From positions 50,472-114,471 of the forward strand of contig NZ_JAGPXN010000021.1 of assembly GCF_018070575.1 (NCBI RefSeq): 64,000 nucleotides of DNA, given 5' to 3'. Positions 25,012 through 33,239 of this stretch are shown here, piece after piece. Numbering within the stretch: position 1 is the stretch's first letter; every line of letters begins with the position of its first letter. The DNA is from Micromonospora sp. C31. Lineage in GTDB: Bacteria > Actinomycetota > Actinomycetes > Mycobacteriales > Micromonosporaceae. The position numbers and the translations under genes are program-made. Below the pieces are notes generated by a model. It worked only from the letters and a program-made list of their open reading frames with translations, did not search any database and was not told the origin of the DNA.

Positions 25012-25755
25012 TCAGCGGGGTCGTCGCCGTTCGAGGAACTCCGTCATCCGCCGGTGTTTCTCCTCGTCCTCGAAGAGCACCGCCTGGCTGACCAGGTCGA
25101 GGTGCGGGTGCGCGGCGGCCGGCGCGTCGACCGCCAGCTTGGTCAGCCGCAGCGCCAACGCGGAGCCCTTCGCCATCTCGTCGAGCAGCCCGTGCGCCGT
25201 GGGCAGCAGCTCACCGGGCTCGGCCACCACCCGGTTGACGAGCCCGATGCGCAGCGCCTCGTCGGCGTCGACCCGGCGGCCGGTGAAGAGCAGCTCCTTG
25301 GCCCGGGCCTCCCCGACCAGCGCCGGCAGCCGGTGGGTCGCGCCCGCGCCGGCCAGGATCCCCAGCCGCACCTCCGGCTGCCCGAACACCGCCCGCGCCG
25401 TGCAGACCCGCAGATCGCAGGCGTACGCCAGTTCGGCGCCCCCGCCCAGCGCGGGTCCGTCCACGGCCGCCACGGTCGGCATCGGCAGCGCCCGGATCCG
25501 GGCGAAGGCCGCCGAGTTGATCGCCGCGAGGGCGTCCAGCCGACCCCGCTCGCGCAGCTGCCCGATGTCCGCCCCACCGGCGAAGATCCCCTCGGTGCCG
25601 CCGGTGAGCAGCAGCAGGCGGGGCCGGGCCTCCAGCTCCGCGCAGACCTGGTGCAGCTCGGCGATCAGGTCGGCGTCGATGGCGTTGCGCTTCTCCGGCC
25701 GGGCGAGCGTCACCACCAGCCGGTCCGGGCCCTCCTCGATCCGCAGCCCGCTCAT
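25012..25755 (-). CDS. Enoyl-CoA hydratase/isomerase
   Basis: Crotonase with both catalytic Glu in place: one in GGGAELAYACD, one in FGQPEVRLG, plus the oxyanion-hole stretch FAGGADIGQL. It should hydrate 2-enoyl-CoA in beta-oxidation. Located 55 bp after the 3-hydroxyacyl-CoA dehydrogenase gene on the same strand, the enzyme of the next step, which supports this function. Confidence 0.88.
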   Translation of the reverse strand: MSGLRIEEGPDRLVVTLARPEKRNAIDADLIAELHQVCAELEARPRLLLLTGGTEGIFAGGADIGQLRERGRLDALAAINSAAFARIRALPMPTVAAVDGPALGGGAELAYACDLRVCTARAVFGQPEVRLGILAGAGATHRLPALVGEARAKELLFTGRRVDADEALRIGLVNRVVAEPGELLPTAHGLLDEMAKGSALALRLTKLAVDAPAAAHPHLDLVSQAVLFEDEEKHRRMTEFLERRRPR

Positions 25756-25810
25756 GAGCAGGTCCCCCTTCCGTTCGCGACTGCGGGGCTCGCAAGCTCA
25801 CTCCTCGCGC

Positions 25811-26668
25811 TCACCGGCGCACCCCGCCTTCCCAGCGGTAGAAGCCCTGACCGGACTTCTTGCCCAGGCGACCGGCGGCAACCATCTCCGTCAGCAGCGG
25901 CGGCGGGGCGAACCGGTCACCGTACGCGGCCTGGAGGGTACGCGCGATGTCCAGCCGCACGTCCAGGCCGACGATGTCGGTCAGCTCCAGCGGGCCGACC
26001 GGGTGCCGGTAGCCGAGCACCATGGCCTTGTCGATGTCGGCCGGGCTGGCCACCCCGTCGGCGACCATCCGGATCGCCTCCAGCCCGAGGGTGACCCCGA
26101 GCCGGGAGGTGGCGAAGCCGGGCATGTCGCGTACGACGACGGGGTCCTTGCCCAGCCGGCCGGCGAGCGCGACCGCCTCGGCGGTGGTCTCGGCGGCGGT
26201 GGCCGGGCCGACCACGACCTCCAGCAGGGCCATCGCCCAGACCGGGTTGAAGAAGTGCAGCCCGAGGAAGCGCTCGGGCCGCGCCAGCCCCTCGGCCAGC
26301 GCGGCGATCGGGATGCTGGAGGTGTTGCTGCCCAACAGCGCCGGGCGCAGCGCCTCGGCCTCGCGCAGCACCGCCCGCTTCAGGTCCGGCCGCTCCGGTA
26401 CGGCCTCGACCACCACGGCCGGCTCCTCGGCGACCTCGGCGAGCCCCGCCCGCAGCGTCACCCGCTCCCGGTTCGCCGCGGCCCGGTCGGCGTCGAGCTT
26501 GCCGCGCGTCACCGCCCTGTCCCACAGCTCGCCGAGCCGTTCGAGGGCCGCCGCCCCCCGGGCCCGGTCCACTTCGACCAGCTCGACGGCGTGCCCGGCC
26601 CCGGCCGCCACGTACGCGATGCCGAGCCCCATCGTGCCGGCCCCGACGACGACAAAGCGGTCGCTCAT
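25811..26668 (-). CDS. 3-hydroxyacyl-CoA dehydrogenase
   Basis: NAD-binding N-terminus RFVVVGAGTMGLGIAYVAAG and the C-terminal helical domain with GRLGKDPVVVRDMPGFATSR and ELTDIVGLDVRLDIA. Catalytic His-Glu pair region FLGLHFFNPVWAM. Oxidises 3-hydroxyacyl-CoA to 3-oxoacyl-CoA. I chose ATG 26668 because AGGGAGG lies five bases upstream. 285 aa, a normal single-domain (PaaH/Hbd-like) enzyme. Probable two-gene beta-oxidation operon with the downstream hydratase. Confidence 0.9.
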   Translation of the reverse strand: MSDRFVVVGAGTMGLGIAYVAAGAGHAVELVEVDRARGAAALERLGELWDRAVTRGKLDADRAAANRERVTLRAGLAEVAEEPAVVVEAVPERPDLKRAVLREAEALRPALLGSNTSSIPIAALAEGLARPERFLGLHFFNPVWAMALLEVVVGPATAAETTAEAVALAGRLGKDPVVVRDMPGFATSRLGVTLGLEAIRMVADGVASPADIDKAMVLGYRHPVGPLELTDIVGLDVRLDIARTLQAAYGDRFAPPPLLTEMVAAGRLGKKSGQGFYRWEGGVRR

Positions 26669-26829
26669 GACGCCTCCCTGTCTCCGGTGGCGGGACGGGG
26701 TCGACCCGTGCACCGCCGCCCGCTCCACTCGCTCATGGGCCGACCCTATGCAGCGGCGATCTCCCCGGCATGCGTGGGGGCGCGACAGACCGGGTACCAC
26801 GGCACCCAACCGAGGGAAGGACGGGCCAG

Positions 26830-27126
26830 ATGAGCCAGGCACCGGAGACCGTGCACGCCGCCGACGCTGCGGAGACCGTGGAGACCCGCGGGGACGAACG
26901 GGTCGACCTGCTGCGCGCCGACACCAACAACGACGGCCGCACCGACGTCTGGGTGGTCGACACCGACGGGGACGGCAAGCCCGACCTGTTCCAGTTCGAC
27001 ACCGACGGTGACGGCAAGGTGGACATCACGATGGTCGACCTCGACGAGGACGGCACCCCGGACGAGGTGGTCGACGGCGACGGCGGACTACCGCCCGAGC
27101 AGCTCCCCCCGACCGTCCAGGTCTGA
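26830..27126 (+). CDS. Small Asp-rich protein with calcium-binding-type repeats
   Basis: 97 aa from ATG 26830 (GGAAGGA upstream). After a 25-residue acidic leader come four DxDxDG-type loops spaced about 13 residues: DTNNDGRTDVWVVD, DTDGDGKPDLFQFD, DTDGDGKVDITMVD, DLDEDGTPDEVVD. These match the loop of EF-hand or thrombospondin type-3-like calcium sites. There is no signal peptide, so a cytosolic Ca buffer or sensor is possible; extracellular release cannot be excluded. Confidence 0.75.
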   Translation: MSQAPETVHAADAAETVETRGDERVDLLRADTNNDGRTDVWVVDTDGDGKPDLFQFDTDGDGKVDITMVDLDEDGTPDEVVDGDGGLPPEQLPPTVQV

Positions 27127-27134
27127 GACCCGCG

Positions 27135-27167
27135 CGCCGGGTTCCCCACTCCCGAGGGGACCCGGCG
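27135..27167. terminator. Terminator hairpin between convergent genes
   Basis: CGCCGGGTTCCCC (27135-27147) pairs with GGGGACCCGGCG (27156-27167) with one bulged T. It serves both the Ca-repeat gene and the methyltransferase gene. Confidence 0.7.
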
Positions 27168-27217
27168 TCGGCGTCCGGTGACGCGTCGTCCGACGGCCCC
27201 GCCGCCGCTTCCGGCCG

Positions 27218-27997
27218 TCAGGCGGCGAGGCGCAGGGTGGCCAGGTAGTACGGCGCGTCCCGGTCGTCCACGTCGGTCAGTCGCCAGCCGCTGCCCCGGA
27301 CCAGCTCGGCGAGCTCGTCCGGCGAGCAGACCAGGTAGTCGAACCACCCGGTGCCCAGCTCCCGGTAGCGCAGCCGCAGCCGGAGCTGCCCGCCGAAGCG
27401 GCCCTGCCGCCGGTTGCGCTCGTGGTAGCCCGTGTGCACCGGGTCCCGGGTGCCGTACGGGTCGGTGCCCTGGGCGATGACCTGCGCCCCCGGCCGGGCC
27501 AGCGCGGCGAGCGCCGCCAGCAGGGCCGGTGCCCGGTCCCGCCCCTCCAGCAGGCCCACGTTGTTGCCGAGCAGCAGGAACGTGTCGTAGCGGCGGCCGT
27601 CCGCGACGTGCGCGTCGACCGTGCCGTGCACCAGGTCGCGTACGCCCCGGCGGCGGCAGACGGCCAGCGCCCCGGCCGAGGTGTCCAGCCCGGTGACGGG
27701 CACGCCCCGCTCCTGGAGCAGCAGCGCGATCCGGCCCGCCCCGACGCCGACGTCCAGGGTCGCGCCCCGGACCTGGTCCACGGCCCGGTGGTCGTACGGC
27801 TGCCAGTCCGCCGGCGGATCCAGGTAGTGCGCGGCGGGCGCGCCGTTGATCAGCCCGTCGTCGCGTTCGATGATCTCGATGACCGGTCGCGGCAGCCGCC
27901 CGCCGGCCAGCGGCCGGGGGCCGACCCCGGTGGCCACGGCGTACGCGTCGCGCAGCATCTCTCCGAACACGTCACCGATCCGTGGCTCCACCGTCAC
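27218..27997 (-). CDS. Class I SAM-dependent methyltransferase
   Basis: Motif I is ATLDVGVGAGRIALLL, followed by VTGLDTSAGALAVCRRRG (acidic residue binding the ribose) and FLLLGNNVGLLEG (motif IV region). The N-terminal ~70 residues form a cap. Substrate unknown. I chose the GTG at 27997 on protein length (259 aa); no clear SD. Divergent from the F420/FMN enzyme gene. Confidence 0.82.
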   Translation of the reverse strand: MTVEPRIGDVFGEMLRDAYAVATGVGPRPLAGGRLPRPVIEIIERDDGLINGAPAAHYLDPPADWQPYDHRAVDQVRGATLDVGVGAGRIALLLQERGVPVTGLDTSAGALAVCRRRGVRDLVHGTVDAHVADGRRYDTFLLLGNNVGLLEGRDRAPALLAALAALARPGAQVIAQGTDPYGTRDPVHTGYHERNRRQGRFGGQLRLRLRYRELGTGWFDYLVCSPDELAELVRGSGWRLTDVDDRDAPYYLATLRLAA

Positions 27998-28051
27998 GTG
28001 CTTGACGCTATCCGGCCGGTCGGTCGGCCGCGACGGCCGTATCCTGTCGGG

Positions 28052-28450
28052 ATGACCACCCTGGACCGCCTCGGCGCGGAGAAGTACATCCTGCTCACGA
28101 CCTTCCGCAAGGACGGTCGGGCGGTGCCGACGCCGGTCTGGGCGGCGCGCGACGGCGACGCGCTGATGGTGTGGTCGGCGGCGGACGCCGGCAAGGTGAA
28201 GCGGATCCGGCGCAGTGGCGACGTCACGGTGGCGCCGTGCGACGTCCGGGGCCGGCCGCACGGTGGGGCGGTCGCCGCCCACGCGACCCTCTGCGACGCG
28301 ACCGGCACCCGGCGGGTGCGCGAGCTGATCAAGCAGAAGTACCGGTTGGTCGGCCGGCTCACCCTGCTCGGCAGCCGCCTGCGTCGCGGCGAGAGCGGCA
28401 CGGTCGGCATCCGGGTCGTGCTCACGGACCGGCCGCCGGCCGCCGCCTGA
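28052..28450 (+). CDS. PPOX-class F420/FMN-dependent split-barrel oxidoreductase
   Basis: 132 aa flavin/deazaflavin reductase fold: YILLTTFRKDGRAVPTPVW at the N-terminus is the family signature, then ALMVWSAADAGKVKRIRR and the C-terminal ESGTVGIRVVL. Members use F420H2 or FMN and are common in actinomycetes. Substrate unknown. Confidence 0.85.
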   Translation: MTTLDRLGAEKYILLTTFRKDGRAVPTPVWAARDGDALMVWSAADAGKVKRIRRSGDVTVAPCDVRGRPHGGAVAAHATLCDATGTRRVRELIKQKYRLVGRLTLLGSRLRRGESGTVGIRVVLTDRPPAAA

Positions 28451-28503
28451 CCCACACCCGCGCCCGCCGACCCACGTCCGCGTGGGCGGGCGGGCCCGGA
28501 CCT

Positions 28504-28540
28504 GACGAAGGGCGGCGGACCATGTCCGCCGCCCTTCGTC
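28504..28540. terminator. 16-bp perfect bidirectional terminator
   Basis: 28504-28519 and 28525-28540 are perfect reverse complements (core GAAGGGCGGCGGA) around a 5-nt loop CCATG. It lies between the convergent PPOX gene (ends 28450) and bldC (ends 28560). Confidence 0.85.
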
Positions 28541-28559
28541 CACATCTATTCGCTTCTGG

Positions 28560-28769
28560 TCAGTCCCCCTGACGCTGCTGCGGGATCTGGCCCTGCAACA
28601 GTGCCCTGACCTCCGACTCCCGGTACCGACGGTGGCCACCCAGGGTGCGGATGGCGCTGAGCTTGCCCGCCTTGGCCCACCGGGTCACCGTCTTCGGGTC
28701 GACACGGAACATCGACGCCACCTCGGCCGGTGTGAGTAGCGGCTCCGGTTCGTGCGTTCGCGATGCCAT
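28560..28769 (-). CDS. bldC: BldC, MerR-like developmental transcription factor
   Basis: 69 aa consisting only of a MerR-type DNA-binding domain: LLTPAEVASMFRVDPKTVTR, then KAGKLSAIRTLGGHRRYRE. It matches Streptomyces BldC almost throughout, including the ending IPQQR. BldC binds cooperatively to direct repeats and delays the onset of sporulation genes. SD GGAGGAG precedes ATG 28769. The 251-bp gap upstream (28770-29020) holds no gene and must contain its promoter. Confidence 0.95.
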   Translation of the reverse strand: MASRTHEPEPLLTPAEVASMFRVDPKTVTRWAKAGKLSAIRTLGGHRRYRESEVRALLQGQIPQQRQGD

Positions 28770-29020
28770 GGGTCACTCCTCCACATGTATAGACATCGGC
28801 CGGGGTCCCGCCGGCCGACGCGTCTCCCATGGTCCGGCTAGTCCCCGATGTCCGACATGGGCCGAACGGCCGAACGTCCCTAGACGGACGGATGAACCAT
28901 GCCCGATTTATGCGACTTTTACACGGCAGAAAGTACCTTATTCGGACTCATGATCACGGTTCGTGATGCGTCAACTACGAGCTCGCCTCGGGCTGGGAGC
29001 GCTCCCTGGGTGATTTATCA

Positions 29021-29860
29021 CTAGTTGCACCGTTCCAGCAACTGCACCGCACGCCAGCGCGCAACCAGCCGGTCGTACGCCGCCGAGGCCTCCTCGGCCT
29101 CGCCCCTGGACAGCCCGGCCAACCCGCTCGCCACCAGCTCGGGTGAGTCGTCGGCGGTCAACGTCTCGTCCGAGAGCAGCTCGACCAGGCCCCCGTAGTC
29201 CAGCTCCACCATCGACCGGGGGTGGAACTCCTCCAGCCAACGGGCGGCCTCCTCGACCACCTCCGTGATCGGGGCGTCGCCGATCGACTTGCGCAGCACC
29301 GACAGGGCCCGCGAGGAACGGCGCCGCGCCTTGGAGATCTCCGTCCGGTAGCGCAGCGCCCGCCGCCCGGGACCGGTCACCTGGTGCCGTTCCTCCGGGT
29401 CGAACAGCACGAACCAGCGCAGCGGCACGCCCCACGTGGCGGTCTGCTCGTGCACCCGCGGCACGCCGTGCTCCAGCACCCGGGCCCCGCTGCGCCAGTC
29501 CTCCACCACGGCCTTCGCCTGACCGGCGAGCACCGGCGGGACGAAGGCGTCGGCCAGCACCGGCGGCACCCCGTCGCGGGCGCTCAGCGCCGCCTCGGCC
29601 ACCCGGATGCGCAGGTTCCACGGGCAGACCAGCAGGGTCTCGTCGGTCTCCAGGACGTACGCCTCGTCCGGCAGGTCGGGCAGCCGGGTCCAGCCGGCGC
29701 CGAGCGCCTCCAGCACCGCCGTCCGTTGCCGGCCCGGGCCCTCCACCGGTGCCACCGCCCGCCCCTGCTCGACGTAGCGCCGCCAGTACGACTGACGGTC
29801 CCGGTCGAAGGCGGTCAGCGGCTCGTACACGCGCAGGTATGAAGCGAAAAGCGACGGCAC
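29021..29860 (-). CDS. Conserved actinobacterial protein of unknown function
   Basis: 279 aa, soluble, mixed alpha/beta, with many Trp/Glu/Arg (RDRQSYWRRYVEQGRAVAP, TLLVCPWNLRIRVAEAAL, RWFVLFDPEERH, RYRTEISKARRRSSRALSVL). I recognise it only as a gene usually seen beside bldC and vdh in actinomycetes; no enzymatic motif is visible. Same strand as bldC, 250 bp upstream of it. Confidence 0.75.
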   Translation of the reverse strand: MPSLFASYLRVYEPLTAFDRDRQSYWRRYVEQGRAVAPVEGPGRQRTAVLEALGAGWTRLPDLPDEAYVLETDETLLVCPWNLRIRVAEAALSARDGVPPVLADAFVPPVLAGQAKAVVEDWRSGARVLEHGVPRVHEQTATWGVPLRWFVLFDPEERHQVTGPGRRALRYRTEISKARRRSSRALSVLRKSIGDAPITEVVEEAARWLEEFHPRSMVELDYGGLVELLSDETLTADDSPELVASGLAGLSRGEAEEASAAYDRLVARWRAVQLLERCN

Positions 29861-30033
29861 GGCGCGATCCTCCCACGAATCGGAACCCGACCTACGTCGG
29901 CGGCCCGATCACGCACGCCGTGGGCGGCCGGACGGCGTCGGCCGATACTAGGCTCAGCGGCACCGGCAGCATCCCGCCGGCGGTTCCACAGGTCCGCGTC
30001 CCACAAGGACGCACCCCACACCAGGAGCGAGTC

Positions 30034-31116
30034 ATGGGCGTATTCGCCACCACCGACGACCCGGGGTCCAGCGGTCACGAACAGGTCGTGTTCTGCCAGG
30101 ACAAGCAGACCGGCCTCAAGGCGATCATCGGCATCTACTCCACCGCGCTCGGCCCCGCGCTCGGTGGAACCCGGTTCTACCCGTACGCCAGCGAGGCCGA
30201 CGCCCTCGCCGACGTGCTCGACCTCTCCCGGGGCATGGCCTACAAGAACGCCCTCGCCGGGCTGGACCTGGGCGGCGGCAAGGCGGTCATCTGGGGCGAC
30301 CCCGAGCGGATCAAGAGCGAGGCGCTGCTGCGCGCCTACGGCCGCTTCGTGGAGTCCCTCGCCGGGCGCTACTACACCGCCTGCGACGTCGGCACCTACG
30401 TCGCCGACATGGACGTGATCGCCCGCGAGACCTCGTACGTCACCGGCCGCAGCGTCGAGCACGGCGGCGCGGGCGACTCCTCGATCCTCACCGCCTGGGG
30501 CGTCTTCCAGGGCATGCGGGCCGCCGCCGAGCACGTCTGGGGTGCCCCGACCCTCGCCGGGCGGCGGGTCGGCGTGGCCGGCCTGGGCAAGGTCGGCAAG
30601 TACCTCCTCGGTCACCTGGTCGACGACGGCGCCGAGGTGGTGGCGACGGACGTCAACCCGAAGGCCCTGGAGTGGGCGCGCGCGACCCACCCGCAGGTCG
30701 CGCTGGTCGACGACGCCGCCGCACTCGTCGCCGCCGACATCGACGTGTACGCCCCGTGCGCGCTGGGCGGCGCGCTCAACGACGACACGGTGCCCGCGCT
30801 GCGCGCGAGGGTGGTCGCGGGCGCGGCCAACAACCAGCTCGCCCACCCGGGCATCGAGAAGCTCCTCGCCGACCGCGGCATCCTCTACGCCCCGGACTAC
30901 GTGGTGAACGCCGGCGGCGTGATCCAGGTGGCGGACGAGATCGAGGGCTTCAACTTCGAGCGGGCCAAGCTGCGCGCGACCCGGATCTACGACACCACGC
31001 GGGAGATCCTGCGCCTGGCGGACGCCGAGGGCGTGCCGCCGGCGGTGGCGGCGGACCGACTGGCGGAACGGCGGATGGCCGACGTCGGCCGGCTACGCAC
31101 GATCCACCTGCGCTGA
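30034..31116 (+). CDS. vdh: Valine (Glu/Leu/Phe/Val family) dehydrogenase
   Basis: Oxidative deamination of branched-chain amino acids to 2-oxo acids with NAD. Catalytic Lys in GMAYKNALAG (K71) and DLGGGKAVIWG (K83); NAD-binding GVAGLGKVGKYL; late motif APDYVVNAGGVIQVADE. 360 aa, matching Streptomyces valine dehydrogenase (about 364). ATG 30034 has AGGAG seven bases upstream. In actinomycetes it feeds acyl-CoA precursors for polyketides. Confidence 0.93.
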   Translation: MGVFATTDDPGSSGHEQVVFCQDKQTGLKAIIGIYSTALGPALGGTRFYPYASEADALADVLDLSRGMAYKNALAGLDLGGGKAVIWGDPERIKSEALLRAYGRFVESLAGRYYTACDVGTYVADMDVIARETSYVTGRSVEHGGAGDSSILTAWGVFQGMRAAAEHVWGAPTLAGRRVGVAGLGKVGKYLLGHLVDDGAEVVATDVNPKALEWARATHPQVALVDDAAALVAADIDVYAPCALGGALNDDTVPALRARVVAGAANNQLAHPGIEKLLADRGILYAPDYVVNAGGVIQVADEIEGFNFERAKLRATRIYDTTREILRLADAEGVPPAVAADRLAERRMADVGRLRTIHLR

Positions 31117-31124
31117 GCGCCGCG

Positions 31125-31150
31125 GGGGGCGGAGCGGCCGTTCCGCCCCC
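31125..31150 (+). terminator. Terminator hairpin after vdh
   Basis: GGGGGCGGA (31125-31133) pairs with TCCGCCCCC (31142-31150), loop 8 nt, nine bases after the vdh stop. Confidence 0.7.
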
Positions 31151-31403
31151 GGCCCACCCGGACACCTCGTCCGGTTAGGCTAATTTCGCGGGCCTTTGCC
31201 CGGTGTCACGGGCACTCCCAGCACCGCTCCTTACCGGGTACAATCGGTAACGGCCGGATGACCGCGACGCGCGGTGTCGGTCGGCGGTAACCCGAGGTGC
31301 CGAACGATGGCATCCCCATGTACCGTAAGAGCCACGAGAGATGCCTGACGTCATCGGGGCCCGCCTTCGGGCTGCCCCGCATTCTGTGCGAGGGGGTCGA
31401 GCC

Positions 31404-31619
31404 ATGGGGCGCGGCCGTGCTAAGGCCAAGCAGACGAAGGTGGCCCGGGAGTTGAAGTACCACTCCCCGAACACCGACCTCACCGCCTTGCAGCGCGAAC
31501 TGGCGGGTGCTGGTAAGTCTGAGCACAACTTCGACGACGACTACAAAGAGTATGTCGACGACGACGACGAGGATCACGCGGACGAAGACCCGGATCCCTG
31601 GGTACGTCCGCCCCGCTGA
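31404..31619 (+). CDS. DUF3073 protein
   Basis: 71 aa beginning MGRGRAKAKQTKVARELKYH, the diagnostic DUF3073 start, then NTDLTALQRELAG and an acidic Asp/Glu tail. A basic N-terminus and acidic C-terminus suggest a nucleic-acid or ribosome partner, but function is unknown. ATG 31404 is preceded by GAGGGGG. Confidence 0.88.
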   Translation: MGRGRAKAKQTKVARELKYHSPNTDLTALQRELAGAGKSEHNFDDDYKEYVDDDDEDHADEDPDPWVRPPR

Positions 31620-31633
31620 CCTCCGGTAGCAGC

Positions 31634-31662
31634 TGAGCACGCGGTGATCGCCCGCGTGCTCA
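31634..31662 (+). terminator. Terminator hairpin after the DUF3073 gene
   Basis: TGAGCACGCGG (31634-31644) and CCGCGTGCTCA (31652-31662) form a perfect 11-bp stem with a 7-nt loop, 15 bp after the stop. Confidence 0.8.
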
Positions 31663-31688
31663 CGCATGTGCCCATCGAAGCGGCGACA

Positions 31689-31760
31689 AGACCGTGATCA
31701 GGGACCTGCACCACTTCCGGAGAGCCCTCCGGTCGATCGGCAGGTCCCTGATCACGGTCT
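31689..31760. repeat. 72-bp element with perfect 21-bp inverted termini
   Basis: 31689-31709 and 31740-31760 are perfect reverse complements (core CCGTGATCAGGGACCTGC). The interior holds a second hairpin CCGGAG-AGCC-CTCCGG. It ends three bases before the RiPP precursor stop and faces the DUF3073 gene, so it can terminate transcription from both sides. TGATCA in its arm links it to copies A-D. Confidence 0.85.
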
Positions 31761-31763
31761 GTT

Positions 31764-31997
31764 TCAGCGGGGACGGTTGTTCCAGTTGTAGAACGTCGGG
31801 ATGTTCTCGAAGTGGTTCCAGGCGCACACGGCGCTCGCGCCGTCACCGCCCGTCACCTCGGCGCGTAGTCGCCGCGCGGCCTCGGCCTCGTGAAGGAGCG
31901 CGTTGAGTCCCGGCGCGGCCTGCCGCACCCGGTCGGCGACCGCGTCCGGGGCGTCCGCCCTCCGGTCAGGCTGCCGGTGACTGGTGGTCTCGGGCAT
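31764..31997 (-). CDS. RiPP precursor peptide with aromatic-X-Asn core
   Basis: 77 aa. A charged leader (residues 1-58, with NALLHEAEAARRLRAE as a likely recognition helix) is followed by a short core, residues 58-77, CAWNHFENIPTFYNWNNRPR. The core has three aromatic-X-Asn triplets (F63-E-N65, F69-Y-N71, W72-N-N74) plus W60-N-H62. Such triplets are the substrates of three-residue-cyclophane radical SAM enzymes. The ATG at 31997 lies inside the 3' end of the maturase gene (32-bp overlap), so translation is coupled. Composition differs strongly from neighbours. Family name is inference; an AmcA-like multicyclophane precursor is the first comparison. Confidence 0.82.
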   Translation of the reverse strand: MPETTSHRQPDRRADAPDAVADRVRQAAPGLNALLHEAEAARRLRAEVTGGDGASAVCAWNHFENIPTFYNWNNRPR

Positions 31998-33099
31998 GCT
32001 CCAACACTCCCTCCAGTAAGTGGATCTTGCTGTTGCGGCAGTGCGCCGTCTGCGTACCGTCGAAACGCCCCAGTTCGAAGTAGCGGTTGGCCGCGTGGCC
32101 GCCGCCGCAGAACCCGAAGTAGGGGCAGGACGAACGGCACGCCTCGACGCCGGCGAGGAACTCGCCGACCCAGGGCGTCCGGTCCGCGTGGGCGAGGATC
32201 TCGGCCAGCGGGGTGGCCAGCACGTTGCCGCTGCTGAAGTCGCCGTACCGGACATCGGTGAAACCCGCCAGCTCGGGCGAGAGCACGATCACCGAGCCGT
32301 CGTGGCCGACGGTCGGGATCGGGTCCAGCCGTCGGGGCAGCACGTCGTCCGCGCTGCCGTCCAGCACCGCCGCTGTGTAGCGCAGCGACCACTCGACCTC
32401 ACGCAGGTGGATCCGGGGCTCCCGACGCCAGGCCGCCACCAGTTCCGCCCAGAAGGCGGTCACCAGGCGCGCGTCGTGGGAGTTGTCGCGGAGGTTGACC
32501 CCCTCGGTCTCCTCGATGTTGACGCCGAGCACGTCGCAGCCGAGGTCGAGGAAGTAGTCGTACAGTTCGGTGGCCAGGCCCGGCTCGGGGCGACCCACCA
32601 CCGCCAGCGCCGAGAACGGCAGGCCGTGCCGGCGCAGCGCCGCCACCCCCCGCAGGATCCGGTCGTACGCGGGCACGCCGCCCCGGGTGACCCGGTCGCC
32701 GTTGCGTTCCCGGGGCCCGTCCACGCTCACGCTCACCCGCACCCCGTGCTCGACGAAGAACGCGCACCAGGCGTCGTCGATCAGCGTGGCGTTGGTCTGC
32801 ACGTGGTGCTCGACCTCGGGCCCGAAGGGCGCGATCAGCGCGGCGAGATGCTCCCGGCCGGCGGCCAGCGGCTCGCCGCCGTGCCACACCACCGAGAAGC
32901 GGCCCGCCGCCGCCCAGGAGTTGACCGACGCGGCCACCGCCTCGGCCACCCGCACCGGCATCCGTTGGTCGACCGCCCGCAACGGCAGGTAGCAGTAGGC
33001 GCAGTCCAGGTTGCACAGGGTGGTGGGCTGCATGACCACGTACGAGGGGACGGCGGCCAGGCCGCGCATCCCGCTGAACGACCGTCCCCGAGCAGCCAT
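31966..33099 (-). CDS. Radical SAM/SPASM peptide maturase
   Basis: 377 aa. The [4Fe-4S]-SAM motif is C29-x3-C33-x2-C36 (CNLDCAYCY), followed by WHGGEP and QTNATLID, typical of peptide-modifying radical SAM enzymes. The C-terminal SPASM region has C321, C325, C331 and C354 (EACRSSCPYFGFCGGGHAAN, TAHCRNSK). SD AGGAGG precedes ATG 33099. Together with the precursor it should form crosslinks on the aromatic residues of the core. No exporter or protease gene is adjacent. Confidence 0.9.
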   Translation of the reverse strand: MAARGRSFSGMRGLAAVPSYVVMQPTTLCNLDCAYCYLPLRAVDQRMPVRVAEAVAASVNSWAAAGRFSVVWHGGEPLAAGREHLAALIAPFGPEVEHHVQTNATLIDDAWCAFFVEHGVRVSVSVDGPRERNGDRVTRGGVPAYDRILRGVAALRRHGLPFSALAVVGRPEPGLATELYDYFLDLGCDVLGVNIEETEGVNLRDNSHDARLVTAFWAELVAAWRREPRIHLREVEWSLRYTAAVLDGSADDVLPRRLDPIPTVGHDGSVIVLSPELAGFTDVRYGDFSSGNVLATPLAEILAHADRTPWVGEFLAGVEACRSSCPYFGFCGGGHAANRYFELGRFDGTQTAHCRNSKIHLLEGVLEHARDHQSPAA

Positions 33100-33113
33100 T
33101 GCCCTCCTCAGCG

Positions 33114-33175
33114 CCTGAAGGGCTGTCGGGGAAACCCGGGCGGGTGGCCCCGACAGCTTGAGGGTGCCCTTCAGG
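33114..33175. promoter_or_regulatory. Nested inverted repeats in the leader of the maturase gene
   Basis: Outer arms CCTGAAGGG (33114-33122) and CCCTTCAGG (33167-33175); inner arms CTGTCGGGG (33123-33131) and CCCCGACAG (33148-33156). Both pairs are perfect. It starts 15 bp upstream of the maturase ATG, so it will be either a leader RNA structure or an operator. Confidence 0.7.
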
Positions 33176-33239
33176 CTAGGCGGCGACGGCCACTCGGGTG
33201 AAGCCCTGATCAGGTGCCCGTACGATCACCGCGAGTTGA

